In this document: one piece after another, positions 1-10,054 of the stretch
Layout: each line of letters starts with the position of its first letter
Position numbering within the stretch: position 1 is the first letter of the stretch
Origin: WTKD01 sp965243525
Lineage (GTDB): Bacteria; Spirochaetota; Spirochaetia; WTKD01
Assembly (NCBI GenBank): GCA_965243525.1
Contig: OZ251568.1
Location: 186,001 to 250,000, forward strand
Reading direction: 5' to 3'
DNA: 64,000 nucleotides
Position numbers and translations under genes: made by a program
Notes under the pieces: generated by a model
What the model saw: only the letters and a program-made list of their open reading frames with translations
What the model was told of the DNA's origin: nothing
Databases searched by the model: none

Positions 1-829
1 CATAATGCTCTGCCTTCTGCCGTTTGAACTCCGAACCTGATTCTTCCAAAATTTTCAACCATTCACTCGCCTCACTGATGGTTAATTCATCGATTTTTTT
101 GCTTCTTCGTTGAAAAGCGCTGGGATTTATTGAAAAATCAGAGTCTTGCAGTGTTAGTTTTCGTTCAATCTGTATATCTTCCGGTGAGACAAAAGAATAG
201 ATGATAATTCCCTCCATGTCCCACGAGTTTGTTTCAGTGTTCCAAACCGATTTTTCGACATCAAGCCTTCGCTGAAAATCAAGGTTATCATCAAGATCAA
301 CAATGATGAGGTCGCTGAGCGTTTTTTCAAGGTCGTTGTAATAATCAGCATAGTAAATACGCTTTCCCTGCTTGCTGCGTACTGCAACATTGTTTGCATT
401 ATAGTTTCTGCTGCGGAACGTAAGCTCTTCAGAACGTTTGTTCTTTTCGGTAAACGTGGGAATGACCACTTTTTCCTCAAAAACAAATGAGAATATGCTC
501 AATGCTAGGCCAAAAAGTACAACAGGCGCAGTAAATCGATAGAGCGATTGCCCGATCGAAAACACGATTATCAGTTCATTGCTTGCATAGAAATTTGAAA
601 TAAGAAAAGAGGTTGAAAAAAGACAGGCAATCGGGAGGGAATAAGAAATGCTCTTGGGCAAATACAGCCATTGCACGTAAATAATTTCTTTGAATCCAAC
701 GCCTTCGTTCTGATATTGCACTAAATTTGAAAATAAATCGATAACTTCGATCAATAATGCAAAAAAGGCAAGAGAAACGATGAACATCGGGATTAAACTT
801 CTAATTGTTAAAAGACCTAATTGTTTCAT
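1..829 (-). CDS. LptF/LptG family permease, 3' end cut by window edge
   Basis: This is the second of two tandem LptF/LptG-type genes. Such permeases are the membrane subunits of the ABC machine that drives lipopolysaccharide-like molecules from the inner membrane toward the outer membrane. Reading from the ATG at 829 gives MKQLGLLTIRSLIPMF and then hydrophobic segments typical of the family N-terminus, a stretch with YASNELIIVFSIG (the coupling-helix region) and a soluble periplasmic portion. About 276 codons are visible and the frame is open to base 1. The start overlaps the stop of the upstream permease in an ATGA arrangement (829-826), so the pair is probably co-translated. Which of the two is LptF and which LptG cannot be decided here. 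Confidence 0.85.
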   Translation of the reverse strand, partial: MKQLGLLTIRSLIPMFIVSLAFFALLIEVIDLFSNLVQYQNEGVGFKEIIYVQWLYLPKSISYSLPIACLFSTSFLISNFYASNELIIVFSIGQSLYRFTAPVVLFGLALSIFSFVFEEKVVIPTFTEKNKRSEELTFRSRNYNANNVAVRSKQGKRIYYADYYNDLEKTLSDLIIVDLDDNLDFQRRLDVEKSVWNTETNSWDMEGIIIYSFVSPEDIQIERKLTLQDSDFSINPSAFQRRSKKIDELTISEASEWLKILEESGSEFKRQKAEHY

Positions 830-2088
830 TTTCCAAGTTTTCGATAAAATGCAATTATTCCTGCAATAAGAACGAGTATATTTGGTGTCCACATCGCAAT
901 GAAGGGATTAACCAACGAAGTTGCTGTGCCAAAGGACTGTCCGGTAACTAGTATTCCCCAATATATTCCCGATATCAACAAGCCAAGTCCAAATCCTACT
1001 GATTTTCCACTTCTAACTGAAAAATGGCCTAGAGGAAAGGATAAAAATATGAAAAACAATGATGCGAAAGGAATGGAGTATTTCTTTTGGTATTCAATTT
1101 TGTAAAGCCGCAATGAAAAATCGTCTGGGCTACCTCTGTTAACATCTCGATAATTCTCATATTGAGATTCTAAGGATGTAGTGTTAGCTTTTGTATGGAG
1201 TATTGTAACCCCCAACGTTGCTTTTTCACGATTTATTTCTCTTGCATAAAGTTCCTCGGCACTCTGAAGAACAGCTTCTTTTTCTTGGATTTTTTCCAAT
1301 ACATCACCACTGCTCATCTCTCGTGGAGAGGGGTTCCGAATTGAGGAAGAGGCAATATCACTGAATAAAAAATTGTATTGCAATTGTTCTGCTTGAATAT
1401 GATCATAATGCTCTTGGATATCACGTTTTGGAGCATGGATTTCAACATCATGCAAAAGAATGCTCACAACATTTGTATCTGCACTAGTAGATTTCAATTC
1501 TCCTCCTTTTGCGCCAATGACACGTAGGTCACCGTTTTCATTAGGGCCAACGATAAACAACGAATCAAATCGACCATCAACATAATCACCAGTAATGATG
1601 ATGTCATCTTGGTAGGTTTTAACTGAATATGGTTGCAGCTCCAATTCGGGGTTGCTAAAAAATAAATCGATATACAGATTGACAAAACGATAGGTTCCTA
1701 CGGGAAGCAAATAATCATTCACGAAAAATGAAAACACCGAGATCAAGGCGCCCAATGTGAGAAAAGGAATAAATGTCAACGAAATCGGAAATCCCGTCGC
1801 TCGGAGCGATATTATCTCGTGTTGCGATGAGAGATTCCCCACGGCCATAAGACAGCCAACGAGACTTGCAAACGGAGCAGCGAGTGAAATAACAGTAGGA
1901 AGTGCATAGAAAATCAGCTGAATCATTCCCCAAAGTGGAATATTGCTCAGCAATGCCTCTTCAGCGAGCAAGAGGATCTGATTCACAAAGAAGATAAAGA
2001 AAAAGAACAGGAACGACACAAAGAAAGAAAACAAAAATTCCTTTGAAAGGTATAACCATATTGTAATCGGGGGTCTCATGTAGCTCAT
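826..2088 (-). CDS. LptF/LptG family permease
   Basis: About 420 residues with the LptF/LptG layout. There are two or three N-terminal membrane helices (a Phe-rich first helix, then a second around VISLAAPFASLVGCLMAVG), a coupling region with QHEIISLRATG, a large periplasmic domain, and C-terminal helices ending in LVLIAGIIAFYRKLGK. The longest frame starts at 2109 inside dut. I prefer the ATG at 2088 because CAGGA sits about 7 nt upstream and it starts just after the dut stop (2090-2092). It is the penultimate gene of the long minus-strand block and overlaps the following permease by 4 nt. The products should form the heterodimeric LptFG transporter with an LptB encoded elsewhere. Confidence 0.85.
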   Translation of the reverse strand: MSYMRPPITIWLYLSKEFLFSFFVSFLFFFFIFFVNQILLLAEEALLSNIPLWGMIQLIFYALPTVISLAAPFASLVGCLMAVGNLSSQHEIISLRATGFPISLTFIPFLTLGALISVFSFFVNDYLLPVGTYRFVNLYIDLFFSNPELELQPYSVKTYQDDIIITGDYVDGRFDSLFIVGPNENGDLRVIGAKGGELKSTSADTNVVSILLHDVEIHAPKRDIQEHYDHIQAEQLQYNFLFSDIASSSIRNPSPREMSSGDVLEKIQEKEAVLQSAEELYAREINREKATLGVTILHTKANTTSLESQYENYRDVNRGSPDDFSLRLYKIEYQKKYSIPFASLFFIFLSFPLGHFSVRSGKSVGFGLGLLISGIYWGILVTGQSFGTATSLVNPFIAMWTPNILVLIAGIIAFYRKLGK

Positions 2089-2089
2089 T

Positions 2090-2536
2090 CTAAATTCCTG
2101 TAGATCCAAAGCCTCCTGTGTTTCTTATTGTTGTTTCCAATGTTTGTTGCAACGTAAATTCAGCCCGACATGTAGGAGTGAATACTATCTGGGCAATACG
2201 ATCTCCATGATGAAGGGTGAATGGCGTCGTGGAGAAATTGATAAGGAGGATTTTAATTTCACCACGATAATCTGAATCAATAGTACCTGGAGAGTTTAGC
2301 AGTGTAATGCCATGATCCATAGCGAGTCCTGAACGCGGTCTGATCTGCCCCTCGATATTTTCTGGGATTTGCAAAAAAACACCGGTTGGAATACTGGCCC
2401 TTTGCATAGGGCCAATTGTTATGTCTTCTTCGATACAGGCAGAGAGATCTCCCCCACTTGCTCCTGCACTTTTATACGCAAGCGAACAAGTACATTGTGC
2501 TGATCGTTTTTTATAAGAAATGCAAATTCTTGCCAC
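2090..2536 (-). CDS. dut: dUTP diphosphatase
   Basis: Trimeric dUTPase, which hydrolyses dUTP to dUMP and PPi to keep uracil out of DNA and supply dUMP for dTMP synthesis. At 148 residues it is normal for the family. All five signature motifs are visible in order: ASGGDLSA, RPRSGLA, NSPGTIDSDYRGE (with the catalytic Asp), RIAQIVF, and the C-terminal glycine-rich RNTGGFGSTG. The start is a GTG at 2536, three bases past the pnp stop, so it is probably translated by coupling. Its place between pnp and the LPS permeases looks like a simple operon neighbourhood without a functional link. Confidence 0.95.
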   Translation of the reverse strand: MARICISYKKRSAQCTCSLAYKSAGASGGDLSACIEEDITIGPMQRASIPTGVFLQIPENIEGQIRPRSGLAMDHGITLLNSPGTIDSDYRGEIKILLINFSTTPFTLHHGDRIAQIVFTPTCRAEFTLQQTLETTIRNTGGFGSTGI

Positions 2537-2539
2537 GCA

Positions 2540-4702
2540 CTATCTTCTTCTTGAAGAATTCTTATTATTATGTTGATGTCGTTTGAAAGGTCTGTTTTCC
2601 TTGAAAGGTCTACTTTCCTTGAAAGGCCTACTTTCAATTTTTGAATCAAGTACCATGCTTAAGTTTACTCTATTCATTCTGTCTATTTCAATGATTTTAA
2701 CATCAACAGAATCTCCAATTGCTACATAATCTTCGACCTTTTCGATGTGTTCCTTAGACATTCTGCTAATATGACAAAGACCCTCTTTTCCTGGAAGAAA
2801 TTCAATGAAGGCGCCAAAATCAGTGATTCTTCGCACGTATCCATTATATATTTTTCCTATCTGCGGTTCTTCGAGCAATTTTGCCACATTTTCTTGAGTA
2901 TTTTTTGCAGCTTCTTGATTCTTTGAATATATTGTAATTTTTCCATCAGGATTAATAACAATTTCTGATTCATATTTTTCTGATAATGCTTTAATTGTTT
3001 TTCCACCGGGGCCAATCAAGGCGCCAATTTTGTCTACGTCGATATGAAATGTGACAATACGTGGGGCATAGTCCGATAACTCACTACGGTGGCTAGGAAT
3101 GGCTGTCTGGAGTTTATCAAGGATGTAGATGCGGCCTTTGTATGCCTGTTCAAGTGCAACCTTCAATATTTCGGTGCTCACGTTCTTGAGTTTTATATCC
3201 ATCTGAAAAGCAGTGATGCCATTTTCTGTTCCAGCAACCTTGAAATCCATATCTCCAAGATGATCTTCTTCTCCGAGAATATCACTCAGCACTGCAAATG
3301 AATCTCCTTCTTTGATCAATCCCATTGCAATTCCTGCGACTTGTTCTTTTAAAGGAACGCCAGCCAAACGAAGTGCCATAGATGATCCACATACAGTTGC
3401 CATCGATGATGACCCATTTGATTCTAATACTTCCGAGACAAGACGAATTGTGTAGGGAAAGTCTTCTTTTTTTGGAATTACAGCTTTAATTGCCCGATGT
3501 GCAAGATGGCCATGTCCAATTTCCCTACGGCCAGTGGCCAGGCGGCCTGTTTCGCCAACAGAGAAAGGTGGAAAATTGTAATGCAGCATGAAATGTTCAC
3601 GACGATCACCTTCAATATCATCCATAATCTGCTCATCTAACGCAGTTCCCAACGTTGCAACCACTAATGCTTGTGTTTCACCACGAGTAAATAATGAAGA
3701 ACCGTGGGTACGTGGAAGTACATCTGTTAAACAGGCAATTGACCGAATTTCATCAAGTTCTCGGCCGTCTGTTCTGATTTTATTTGTTAGAATTGAATCA
3801 CGCACGATTGCGCGCTCAGTATTTTCAACAAGTGCGTAAAAGAGTTTCTCTTCTTTCTCAGTAAATTCCTTGCCGTGCTCATCGAAAACCGTCTGCACAA
3901 CTGCTTTGATTGCATCCACACGTTCGGCCTTTCCTCGAACAAAGCAAGCCGTTTGGAATCCTTCTTGCAATCTCTTTTCGATTAGATCCTGGTTTGGAAT
4001 GGTCTGTGTTTCACTGACAATCTCAAATTTTTCCTTTCCACAAAGCTTTCGTAAACTAAGCTGCATTTCGCACAATGCTGTAATTGGTTCGCGAGCAAAT
4101 TCAATTGCATTGAGCAGGTCAGTTTCGTTGACCTCTGCCCCGCCACCTTCAACCATTGTTACCCCTTCAAGGGTCCCTGCGACAACAAGATCAAGCTCAA
4201 GATTAACGTTATACGGTGGATTTACAATATATTCACCATCTTTCATCCCGATGCGCACCGCACCAATGGGACCATCAAAGGGAATATCAGAAATAGTAAC
4301 TGCAGCAGAAGCTGCATTGATTGCAACAATATCTGGTTGATTTACCTGATCTGTGGACAAAACCGTTGGGATCAACTGGATATCGCGTTTGATATCCTTG
4401 GAAAACAGAGGACGAAGTGGTCGATCAATCAAGCGTGATACAAGAATTTCTCGTTCTTTTGGGCGCCCTTCCCGCTTAAAAAATCCGCCAGGAATCTTCC
4501 CAGCAGCATAATATTTTTCATTGTACTCAACTTGTAGTGGCACATAATCCAACTCATCATTTACCTTTGATGAGCAACACACCGTTGCAAGCACGAATGA
4601 TTCTCCGTATTTTGCAACAACCGCTCCATTAGCTTGTTTAGCCAACATCCCAGATTCAAGAAATAACGTTTCTTGACCAATTTTTGTTTCTACTTTTTGC
4701 AT
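2540..4702 (-). CDS. pnp: polyribonucleotide nucleotidyltransferase (PNPase)
   Basis: Phosphorolytic 3'-5' exoribonuclease of the RNA degradosome. The 720 residues show a first RNase PH-like domain, the helical linker, a second RNase PH-like domain with the signature GRREIGHGHLAHRAI, a KH domain around IGALIGPGGKTIKAL, and an S1 domain around GKIYNGYVRRITDFGAFIEF. The C-terminus is a short basic tail containing three near-copies of SRPFKE and then KNSSRRR. It lies 7 bp downstream of rpsO, the classic rpsO-pnp pairing, and dut follows with a 3-base gap. Confidence 0.97.
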   Translation of the reverse strand: MQKVETKIGQETLFLESGMLAKQANGAVVAKYGESFVLATVCCSSKVNDELDYVPLQVEYNEKYYAAGKIPGGFFKREGRPKEREILVSRLIDRPLRPLFSKDIKRDIQLIPTVLSTDQVNQPDIVAINAASAAVTISDIPFDGPIGAVRIGMKDGEYIVNPPYNVNLELDLVVAGTLEGVTMVEGGGAEVNETDLLNAIEFAREPITALCEMQLSLRKLCGKEKFEIVSETQTIPNQDLIEKRLQEGFQTACFVRGKAERVDAIKAVVQTVFDEHGKEFTEKEEKLFYALVENTERAIVRDSILTNKIRTDGRELDEIRSIACLTDVLPRTHGSSLFTRGETQALVVATLGTALDEQIMDDIEGDRREHFMLHYNFPPFSVGETGRLATGRREIGHGHLAHRAIKAVIPKKEDFPYTIRLVSEVLESNGSSSMATVCGSSMALRLAGVPLKEQVAGIAMGLIKEGDSFAVLSDILGEEDHLGDMDFKVAGTENGITAFQMDIKLKNVSTEILKVALEQAYKGRIYILDKLQTAIPSHRSELSDYAPRIVTFHIDVDKIGALIGPGGKTIKALSEKYESEIVINPDGKITIYSKNQEAAKNTQENVAKLLEEPQIGKIYNGYVRRITDFGAFIEFLPGKEGLCHISRMSKEHIEKVEDYVAIGDSVDVKIIEIDRMNRVNLSMVLDSKIESRPFKESRPFKENRPFKRHQHNNKNSSRRR

Positions 4703-4709
4703 GTAATCC

Positions 4710-4979
4710 TTATTTGCGTATAGCGAGTTCTTTTATGACCGTTCTGTATCGTTGAACATCAGTTTTTTGAAGATAGCGTAACAATCGTCGACGTCTACCA
4801 ACTAGTTTTAGCAGTCCTGTTTTTGAGTGATTATCTTTTTTGTGAGTTTTAAAATGATCGTTCAAATATTTAATTCGCTCAGTAAGCAATGCTATCTGTA
4901 CTTCTGACTTTCCACTATCTTCGTGTGTATTTCCAAATTTTCGTACAATAGTCGCAATATCAATGTTTTCTTTACCCAT
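4710..4979 (-). CDS. rpsO: 30S ribosomal protein S15
   Basis: An 89-residue S15 that binds 16S rRNA in the 30S platform. The conserved core is clear: GKSEVQIALLTERI, LNDHFKTHKKDNHSK, and GLLKLVGRRRRLLRYLQ. It sits between truB and pnp in the arrangement common in many bacteria, and the 27 bp gap to truB leaves little room for a separate promoter. Confidence 0.98.
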   Translation of the reverse strand: MGKENIDIATIVRKFGNTHEDSGKSEVQIALLTERIKYLNDHFKTHKKDNHSKTGLLKLVGRRRRLLRYLQKTDVQRYRTVIKELAIRK

Positions 4980-5006
4980 ATAAAATTCCTTATACCTTAC
5001 AGCAGA

Positions 5007-5945
5007 TTACTGCATGGGGTGCGGCGTGTCAAGCTGATGATAGCGAATACTTCTATTATGTATGCGAATAATGGCAGACACAGAATGATCATCAGAGCAA
5101 GCGATATATTCAGTAGGATGTGACTGCCCAGCTTCTGCATTCAGTTCTACATCTCTGGCAAATTCTGACAAATTCGGCAGGTGCTTAAAACGAAGCATTT
5201 TTCGGGTTGCAATAACTTGTTTTCCTTCTTCAGTAAGTGCAAGGTGCGGAACAGTGATGCGTCCCAACAACCATGACAACGGCTTCAACAGTTTTTCGGG
5301 ATGTCCCGCAGATTTTTGAATGTCTTCCAAGGTATAGGCTTCAGAACAATGGAGTCCGCCAATTGACTCACGAGAGAGCGCAGAAAGATAGGCCAATCCA
5401 CCCCAATGATTTGCTAATGTTTGAGCATATGCGCGAATATAAGTTCCCTTGGAAACAGTCAGAGCAATCTCAGCGCAGGATCGTTGCGCATGAATCAATG
5501 TTGCGGCATAGATTTGGATTCTTCGTTCAGGAGGAGTCACAGAAATGCCTGCTCGAACAAGGTCTGAACATCGCTTTCCTCCTATTTTTATCGCAGAAAA
5601 TTGAGGTGTCTGCTGCACACAGCTCCCTTGCTCTGCATCCATGGCGTGAATTATCTGATGCACCATGGGATAGACATCTGAATAGGTTTTCTTTCCAAGA
5701 GGGTCCAGGGTATCTGTCGTAGCACCAAATGTTATGCTCGCACGATAGGATTTCCGCTGTGTCATACACATATGCGATAGTGCCGTTGCAGATCCAATAA
5801 GCAAAATGATGAGTCCCTCAGCAAAGGAATCGAGAGTTCCGGTATGCCCTACTTTTTTGAGTTGTAATGTTTTTTTTACGAGACCAACAAGTTCAGTTGA
5901 ACGTAGCCCTCGGGGTTTATACACTGGCAGACAGCTGGCAGTCAT
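5007..5945 (-). CDS. truB: tRNA pseudouridine(55) synthase
   Basis: Converts U55 of the T-loop of elongator tRNAs to pseudouridine. The catalytic motif GHTGTLDSFAEG is near residue 35, with the nucleophilic Asp in GTLD, and KSYRASITFGATTDTLD follows as expected. The protein is 312 residues with a divergent C-terminal part. It lies between rbfA and rpsO. The start at 5945 is 7 bp past the rbfA stop. Confidence 0.95.
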   Translation of the reverse strand: MTASCLPVYKPRGLRSTELVGLVKKTLQLKKVGHTGTLDSFAEGLIILLIGSATALSHMCMTQRKSYRASITFGATTDTLDPLGKKTYSDVYPMVHQIIHAMDAEQGSCVQQTPQFSAIKIGGKRCSDLVRAGISVTPPERRIQIYAATLIHAQRSCAEIALTVSKGTYIRAYAQTLANHWGGLAYLSALSRESIGGLHCSEAYTLEDIQKSAGHPEKLLKPLSWLLGRITVPHLALTEEGKQVIATRKMLRFKHLPNLSEFARDVELNAEAGQSHPTEYIACSDDHSVSAIIRIHNRSIRYHQLDTPHPMQ

Positions 5946-5951
5946 TTCGTC

Positions 5952-6299
5952 CTAGGAATGCGAAATACGTTCGATAAGTTCCAAAGTTCTTGCAGCATCT
6001 GCCATGCGACTTCCTGTAACAAAGGTCACTCGTGGTGTTTTTCGAAGGTTTAGTTGCTTTGCAATTACTGATTGAATGTATCCTCTTGCACGATTAATCT
6101 TCTGAAGCAATTCATCAGAAAGTTTTTCATAATCTGCTCCAGTAATGAAAACCTGAGCAACCGAATAATCCGGAGCAAGCACGACTTCTTCAATGGTGAT
6201 GGATCGGTTTTTAGCTCCTAAAATATGGTTGGTGCTGAGTAATGAAGCAATTATCTCTTGGATGCGATGTTCTAAGCGTTGTTTGCGATAGGAACTCAT
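5952..6299 (-). CDS. rbfA: 30S ribosome-binding factor A
   Basis: A 115-residue small-subunit maturation and cold-adaptation factor. It has the family pattern: an N-terminal YRKQRLEHRIQEIIASLL helix, a central APDYSVAQVFI strand, and a C-terminal LRKTPRVTFV strand. The ATG overlaps the infB stop as ATGA (6299-6296), indicating translational coupling. Confidence 0.95.
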   Translation of the reverse strand: MSSYRKQRLEHRIQEIIASLLSTNHILGAKNRSITIEEVVLAPDYSVAQVFITGADYEKLSDELLQKINRARGYIQSVIAKQLNLRKTPRVTFVTGSRMADAARTLELIERISHS

Positions 6300-8476
6300 T
6301 GGCTCGGTCGTTCTTTCACTTCATATGCTTCATAAATGTCGCCAAGTTGAATGTCGGAGAATCGCTCGATGCCGATACCACATTCATACCCAGATTGCAC
6401 TTCTTTCACATCATTTTTCATGCGTTTCATCGAAGATATTTTTCCTGAATGAATTTCAACATTGTTGCGGTATATGCGAATTAACGAATTCACTGAAGCG
6501 GTTCCCTCAAGGACAAAACATCCTGCGATTAATCCAATCTTTGGAATTTTGAAAGTATCGCGTACTTCAATTTTTCCAGTTATCGTTTCATACAATTCAG
6601 GAGCAACCATTCCCTTCATTGCCGCATCGATGCGTTCAATCACCTCATAGATGATGTTGAATCGCAAGATGGTGACCCCTTCTTTTTCCGCCAAAGACTG
6701 CAATTTCCCGGAGGCACTTACATGAAATCCAATGAGAATTGCATTTGCCACCGATGCAGCCATAACATCAGTCTCGTTGATCGCCCCAGCTCCTGCATGC
6801 ACAATTGTAATACGTACAGTATCATTGCTCAGTTTTTTCAGGCTTGATTGCAAGGCTTCAACAGATCCCTGCGTATCGGCCTTTATTATAATTTTTAACT
6901 CGAGGTGTTCGCTTTCTTGAATGCTCTCATAGAGACTGTCCAAGGAAACCTTTGTGTTCTTCCCTTGGAGGGTATCCCTCCGTTTTCGCATCTGGCGTTG
7001 TTCGCTGATCTGCTTTGCCAATCGCTCGGTTGGAGATACTTGAAAATGATCACCAGGCTCAGGAATGCTGTTAAATCCAAACACCTGCACCACCGATGAA
7101 GGTCCAGCGTGCTTTACCTTGGCGGAACGATCATCGATCATCATGCGAACACGACCATAAGAAGACCCAACAACAAACGAATCACCCACAGACAAGGTTC
7201 CTTGCTGCACAAGGATAGTAGAAAGACGACCAAGTCCCGGATCTATTGTAGATTCAAGCACAATTCCATCTGAACGCCCCTTGGTTCGAGCTTTTAACTC
7301 AAGAATTTCTGCTTGCAAAATGATTGCATTTAATAATTCACTAACTCCCTCACCTGTCTTTGCAGAAATAGGCATAAGCATCGTTTGCCCACCCCATTCC
7401 TCTGGTATGAGGTTGTGTGTCGATAAATCGTTTTTTATTTTTTCCAAGTTTTGTTGCGGCAGGTCTATCTTTGTTATAGCCACGATAATAGGCACCTTTG
7501 CATCCTGTGCGTAGTTCAGAGCTTCAATTGTTTGTGGCATGACCCCATCGTCTGCGGCAACAACAAGAATCACAATATCTGTCACTTGTGCACCACGTGC
7601 GCGCATAAGGGTAAAAGCCTCGTGTCCAGGTGTATCGATACAGGTTATGATGCCCTTCTCAGTGCTAACCTGATATGCACCAATGTGTTGGGTTATTGCA
7701 CCTGCCTCACCTTCGGCTATATTTGAATTGCGAAGATAATCAAGTAATGTTGTCTTTCCATGATCGACATGCCCCATAACCGTGATTATCGGAGGTCTAT
7801 GATGCATATCTTCTGCATCCACCTCTTCTTCAGCGATCACTTCTTCTTCAAAATCAGCAACAACCTTGATTTTACTGTTGTATTCAGAGGCAAGAATCTC
7901 TGCGGTTTCTGCATCAACTTGATGGTTGATAGTGACCCTCATCCCCATTCCCATAAGTTTTTTGATCAAATCGGATGCTTTGAGATTCATCTTTTTTGCT
8001 AGCTCAGAAACAACTATATGTTCAGAAATCTCAATAAGCGATGGAACTGGGTTTTTACGCACCACCGTAGGAGCCTTTTTAGGCCGCAATTCCTTTTCTG
8101 TATACTTTGGGCGCATAAATTGCCGTGAAGATTGCTTTTTGACAAAACGCTTTGGTTCCCTTGGTGGAGAAACCGGAGGTTTACTTGCTCCAGCTGTTGG
8201 TGGCTTTTTATCAGAATTAAACGGTGGCCTTTCCTTTTTTGGAAAACTTGGTCGCTCCCTTCCTTTGAATGGTTTTTGCGTTGTCTTTGGGGATGCTGAA
8301 CGAGTTGTATTTTTCTGCGGAGACTGAGACTGAGATTGAGATTCGGGTCTCGCCTTCTTAGCAACATTAAGTTGTACCGTTGGTTTTTTCTTCAGTACAA
8401 TTTTTATTTTTTTTTGCTTGCTATCGTCGTCTTTGGTTTTTTTGATTAATGTTGCTTTGGGCTTTTGATCGTCCAA
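6296..8476 (-). CDS. infB: translation initiation factor IF-2
   Basis: GTPase that brings initiator tRNA to the 30S subunit. The 726 residues comprise a lysine/proline-rich low-complexity N-terminus (about residues 1-130), an IF2-N segment (SELAKKMNLKASDLIKKLMGMG), the G domain with VMGHVDHGKTTLLDYL, DTPGHEAF and TKID, and the domain II/III/IV C-terminus. The start is a TTG at 8476 with AAAAGGAAAA just upstream; no ATG lies in a better position. It follows nusA by 12 bp. Confidence 0.97.
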   Translation of the reverse strand: MDDQKPKATLIKKTKDDDSKQKKIKIVLKKKPTVQLNVAKKARPESQSQSQSPQKNTTRSASPKTTQKPFKGRERPSFPKKERPPFNSDKKPPTAGASKPPVSPPREPKRFVKKQSSRQFMRPKYTEKELRPKKAPTVVRKNPVPSLIEISEHIVVSELAKKMNLKASDLIKKLMGMGMRVTINHQVDAETAEILASEYNSKIKVVADFEEEVIAEEEVDAEDMHHRPPIITVMGHVDHGKTTLLDYLRNSNIAEGEAGAITQHIGAYQVSTEKGIITCIDTPGHEAFTLMRARGAQVTDIVILVVAADDGVMPQTIEALNYAQDAKVPIIVAITKIDLPQQNLEKIKNDLSTHNLIPEEWGGQTMLMPISAKTGEGVSELLNAIILQAEILELKARTKGRSDGIVLESTIDPGLGRLSTILVQQGTLSVGDSFVVGSSYGRVRMMIDDRSAKVKHAGPSSVVQVFGFNSIPEPGDHFQVSPTERLAKQISEQRQMRKRRDTLQGKNTKVSLDSLYESIQESEHLELKIIIKADTQGSVEALQSSLKKLSNDTVRITIVHAGAGAINETDVMAASVANAILIGFHVSASGKLQSLAEKEGVTILRFNIIYEVIERIDAAMKGMVAPELYETITGKIEVRDTFKIPKIGLIAGCFVLEGTASVNSLIRIYRNNVEIHSGKISSMKRMKNDVKEVQSGYECGIGIERFSDIQLGDIYEAYEVKERPSQ

Positions 8477-8488
8477 TGTGTTTTCCTT

Positions 8489-10009
8489 TTATTCCTCATC
8501 GATAACATTTACGCTGTCTTCAATTATCTGTTTTAATTCTTGAAATTCTTCCTCAGTCAACTCTGAACGTTCTTTCAATTCTAAATCAACCGCATTTACC
8601 AAATCAATAATATGCTTGTATCCAGCTCGTTTGAGTTTTGATACTATTTCTTGATCGATATCAGGCAGTTGATCAACCGTTAATTCATTAGAATCTTCCT
8701 CTGTGGGGTCATCAGAATCAACCACTTCAATGCCCTCTTTGAGAATTTTTTCAAGTGTTTGGACATCACTTTCTGTAAAACCTTTGAGCGTTCTCATCGT
8801 ATCTACATCAAGTGAAACAATATCTTCAATACGTGTTATATTATTCGCATTCAACAAAGAGACTAAATCATCAGTTATATTTGGCAATTCAGAAACATCG
8901 CTGATTTCTTCAGATTCTTCTTCTGTGAACAATGCAGAAGCCATATATTGCGATGAATTACTAATATCCATCTCTTTGAACTGTTCTTCTGTTTTGACCT
9001 CAATGCTCCAATCGGTCAATCGACTTGTTAATCGAACATTTAGCCCCATCTTTCCGATGCACAAGGAAAGTTGATTTTCAGGGACAACCACAAGGGCCTG
9101 CCGCTGCTCTTCATCCAAAAGCAAAATATGCTTGATAGTAGCAGGAGCCAAAGAGTTTTTAATGAGCTCGCGGGGGTCTGGTGAATATTTAATAATATCG
9201 ATTTTTTCACCTTCAAGCTCGCGGATAACCGATAAAATACGGACTCCGCGAACACCAACACATGCACCTACCGGATCAACCTCTCTACGATTTGAACGTA
9301 CGATTACCTTTGTTCGATAGCCCGGTTCTCGTGTTATTTTTAGTATTTCAAGGGTATGGTCAAATATTTCTGGAACCTCAAGCTCAAAAATGCGTCGCAC
9401 AAACTCTGGATGGGTTCGCGATAGAATGATCTGCAATTCTGTCTGAGTACGCTCAACTTTATAAATTAAAGCCTTTATTCGGTCACCGACATGATAGGAT
9501 TCTCTCGGCGATTGAAAGCGTTTTGGAAGAATCCCTTCGGTATTCCCAAGGTCTATGTAGATAGTCCCTTGCTTTTCTCGTTGATAATATCCAACAACCA
9601 TTGCCCCAACTTTTTCCTTGTATTCTGAAAAAAGTGTATCGTGCTGTATGTCACGAAGCGCTTGCTTTGCACTTTGCTTCGCAGTTTGAATAGCTAATCG
9701 GTTAAAATGCTTCGGATCAACCTCAATCAACAAACTATCACCAAGTTCACACTGATCATCAAGCTGCAAGGCATCCTCAAGCAAAATTTCAATTACCTCA
9801 TCTTCTATTTCGTTGACAATGGTTTTTTGCGCAAACAACTCCACCGTCTCATCTACAGAAGAAAACTTTACCACAGCATTTTCATCAGTACCGAATGTCT
9901 TTTTGTACGCAGCAAGCAATGCACGTTCAATCGTTCGTTGAATCAACTCACGTGAAACGCCTTTATCACTTACTAATTCGGTAATACTCTCTTTTAGTCC
10001 GCCAATCAT
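8489..10009 (-). CDS. nusA: transcription termination/antitermination protein NusA
   Basis: RNA-polymerase-associated elongation factor. The 506 residues comprise the N-terminal polymerase-binding domain, an S1 domain (VVGYYQREKQGTIYIDLG), two KH domains (VDPVGACVGVRGVRIL; LCIGKMGLNVRLTSRL), and an acidic C-terminal extension with helix-hairpin-type repeats rich in Glu and Asp. AAGGA precedes the ATG at 10009. The usual upstream partner rimP is missing here; comF comes immediately before it. Confidence 0.96.
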   Translation of the reverse strand: MIGGLKESITELVSDKGVSRELIQRTIERALLAAYKKTFGTDENAVVKFSSVDETVELFAQKTIVNEIEDEVIEILLEDALQLDDQCELGDSLLIEVDPKHFNRLAIQTAKQSAKQALRDIQHDTLFSEYKEKVGAMVVGYYQREKQGTIYIDLGNTEGILPKRFQSPRESYHVGDRIKALIYKVERTQTELQIILSRTHPEFVRRIFELEVPEIFDHTLEILKITREPGYRTKVIVRSNRREVDPVGACVGVRGVRILSVIRELEGEKIDIIKYSPDPRELIKNSLAPATIKHILLLDEEQRQALVVVPENQLSLCIGKMGLNVRLTSRLTDWSIEVKTEEQFKEMDISNSSQYMASALFTEEESEEISDVSELPNITDDLVSLLNANNITRIEDIVSLDVDTMRTLKGFTESDVQTLEKILKEGIEVVDSDDPTEEDSNELTVDQLPDIDQEIVSKLKRAGYKHIIDLVNAVDLELKERSELTEEEFQELKQIIEDSVNVIDEE

Positions 10010-10054
10010 CTACTTCGAATCCTTGCATAACTGTAGCCGAGCGTTTACATGCTG

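Noticed and set aside
3870..4340. 156-codon plus-strand frame opposite pnp
   Set aside because: Shadow of the conserved pnp reading frame; Ser/Thr-rich composition without family signals.
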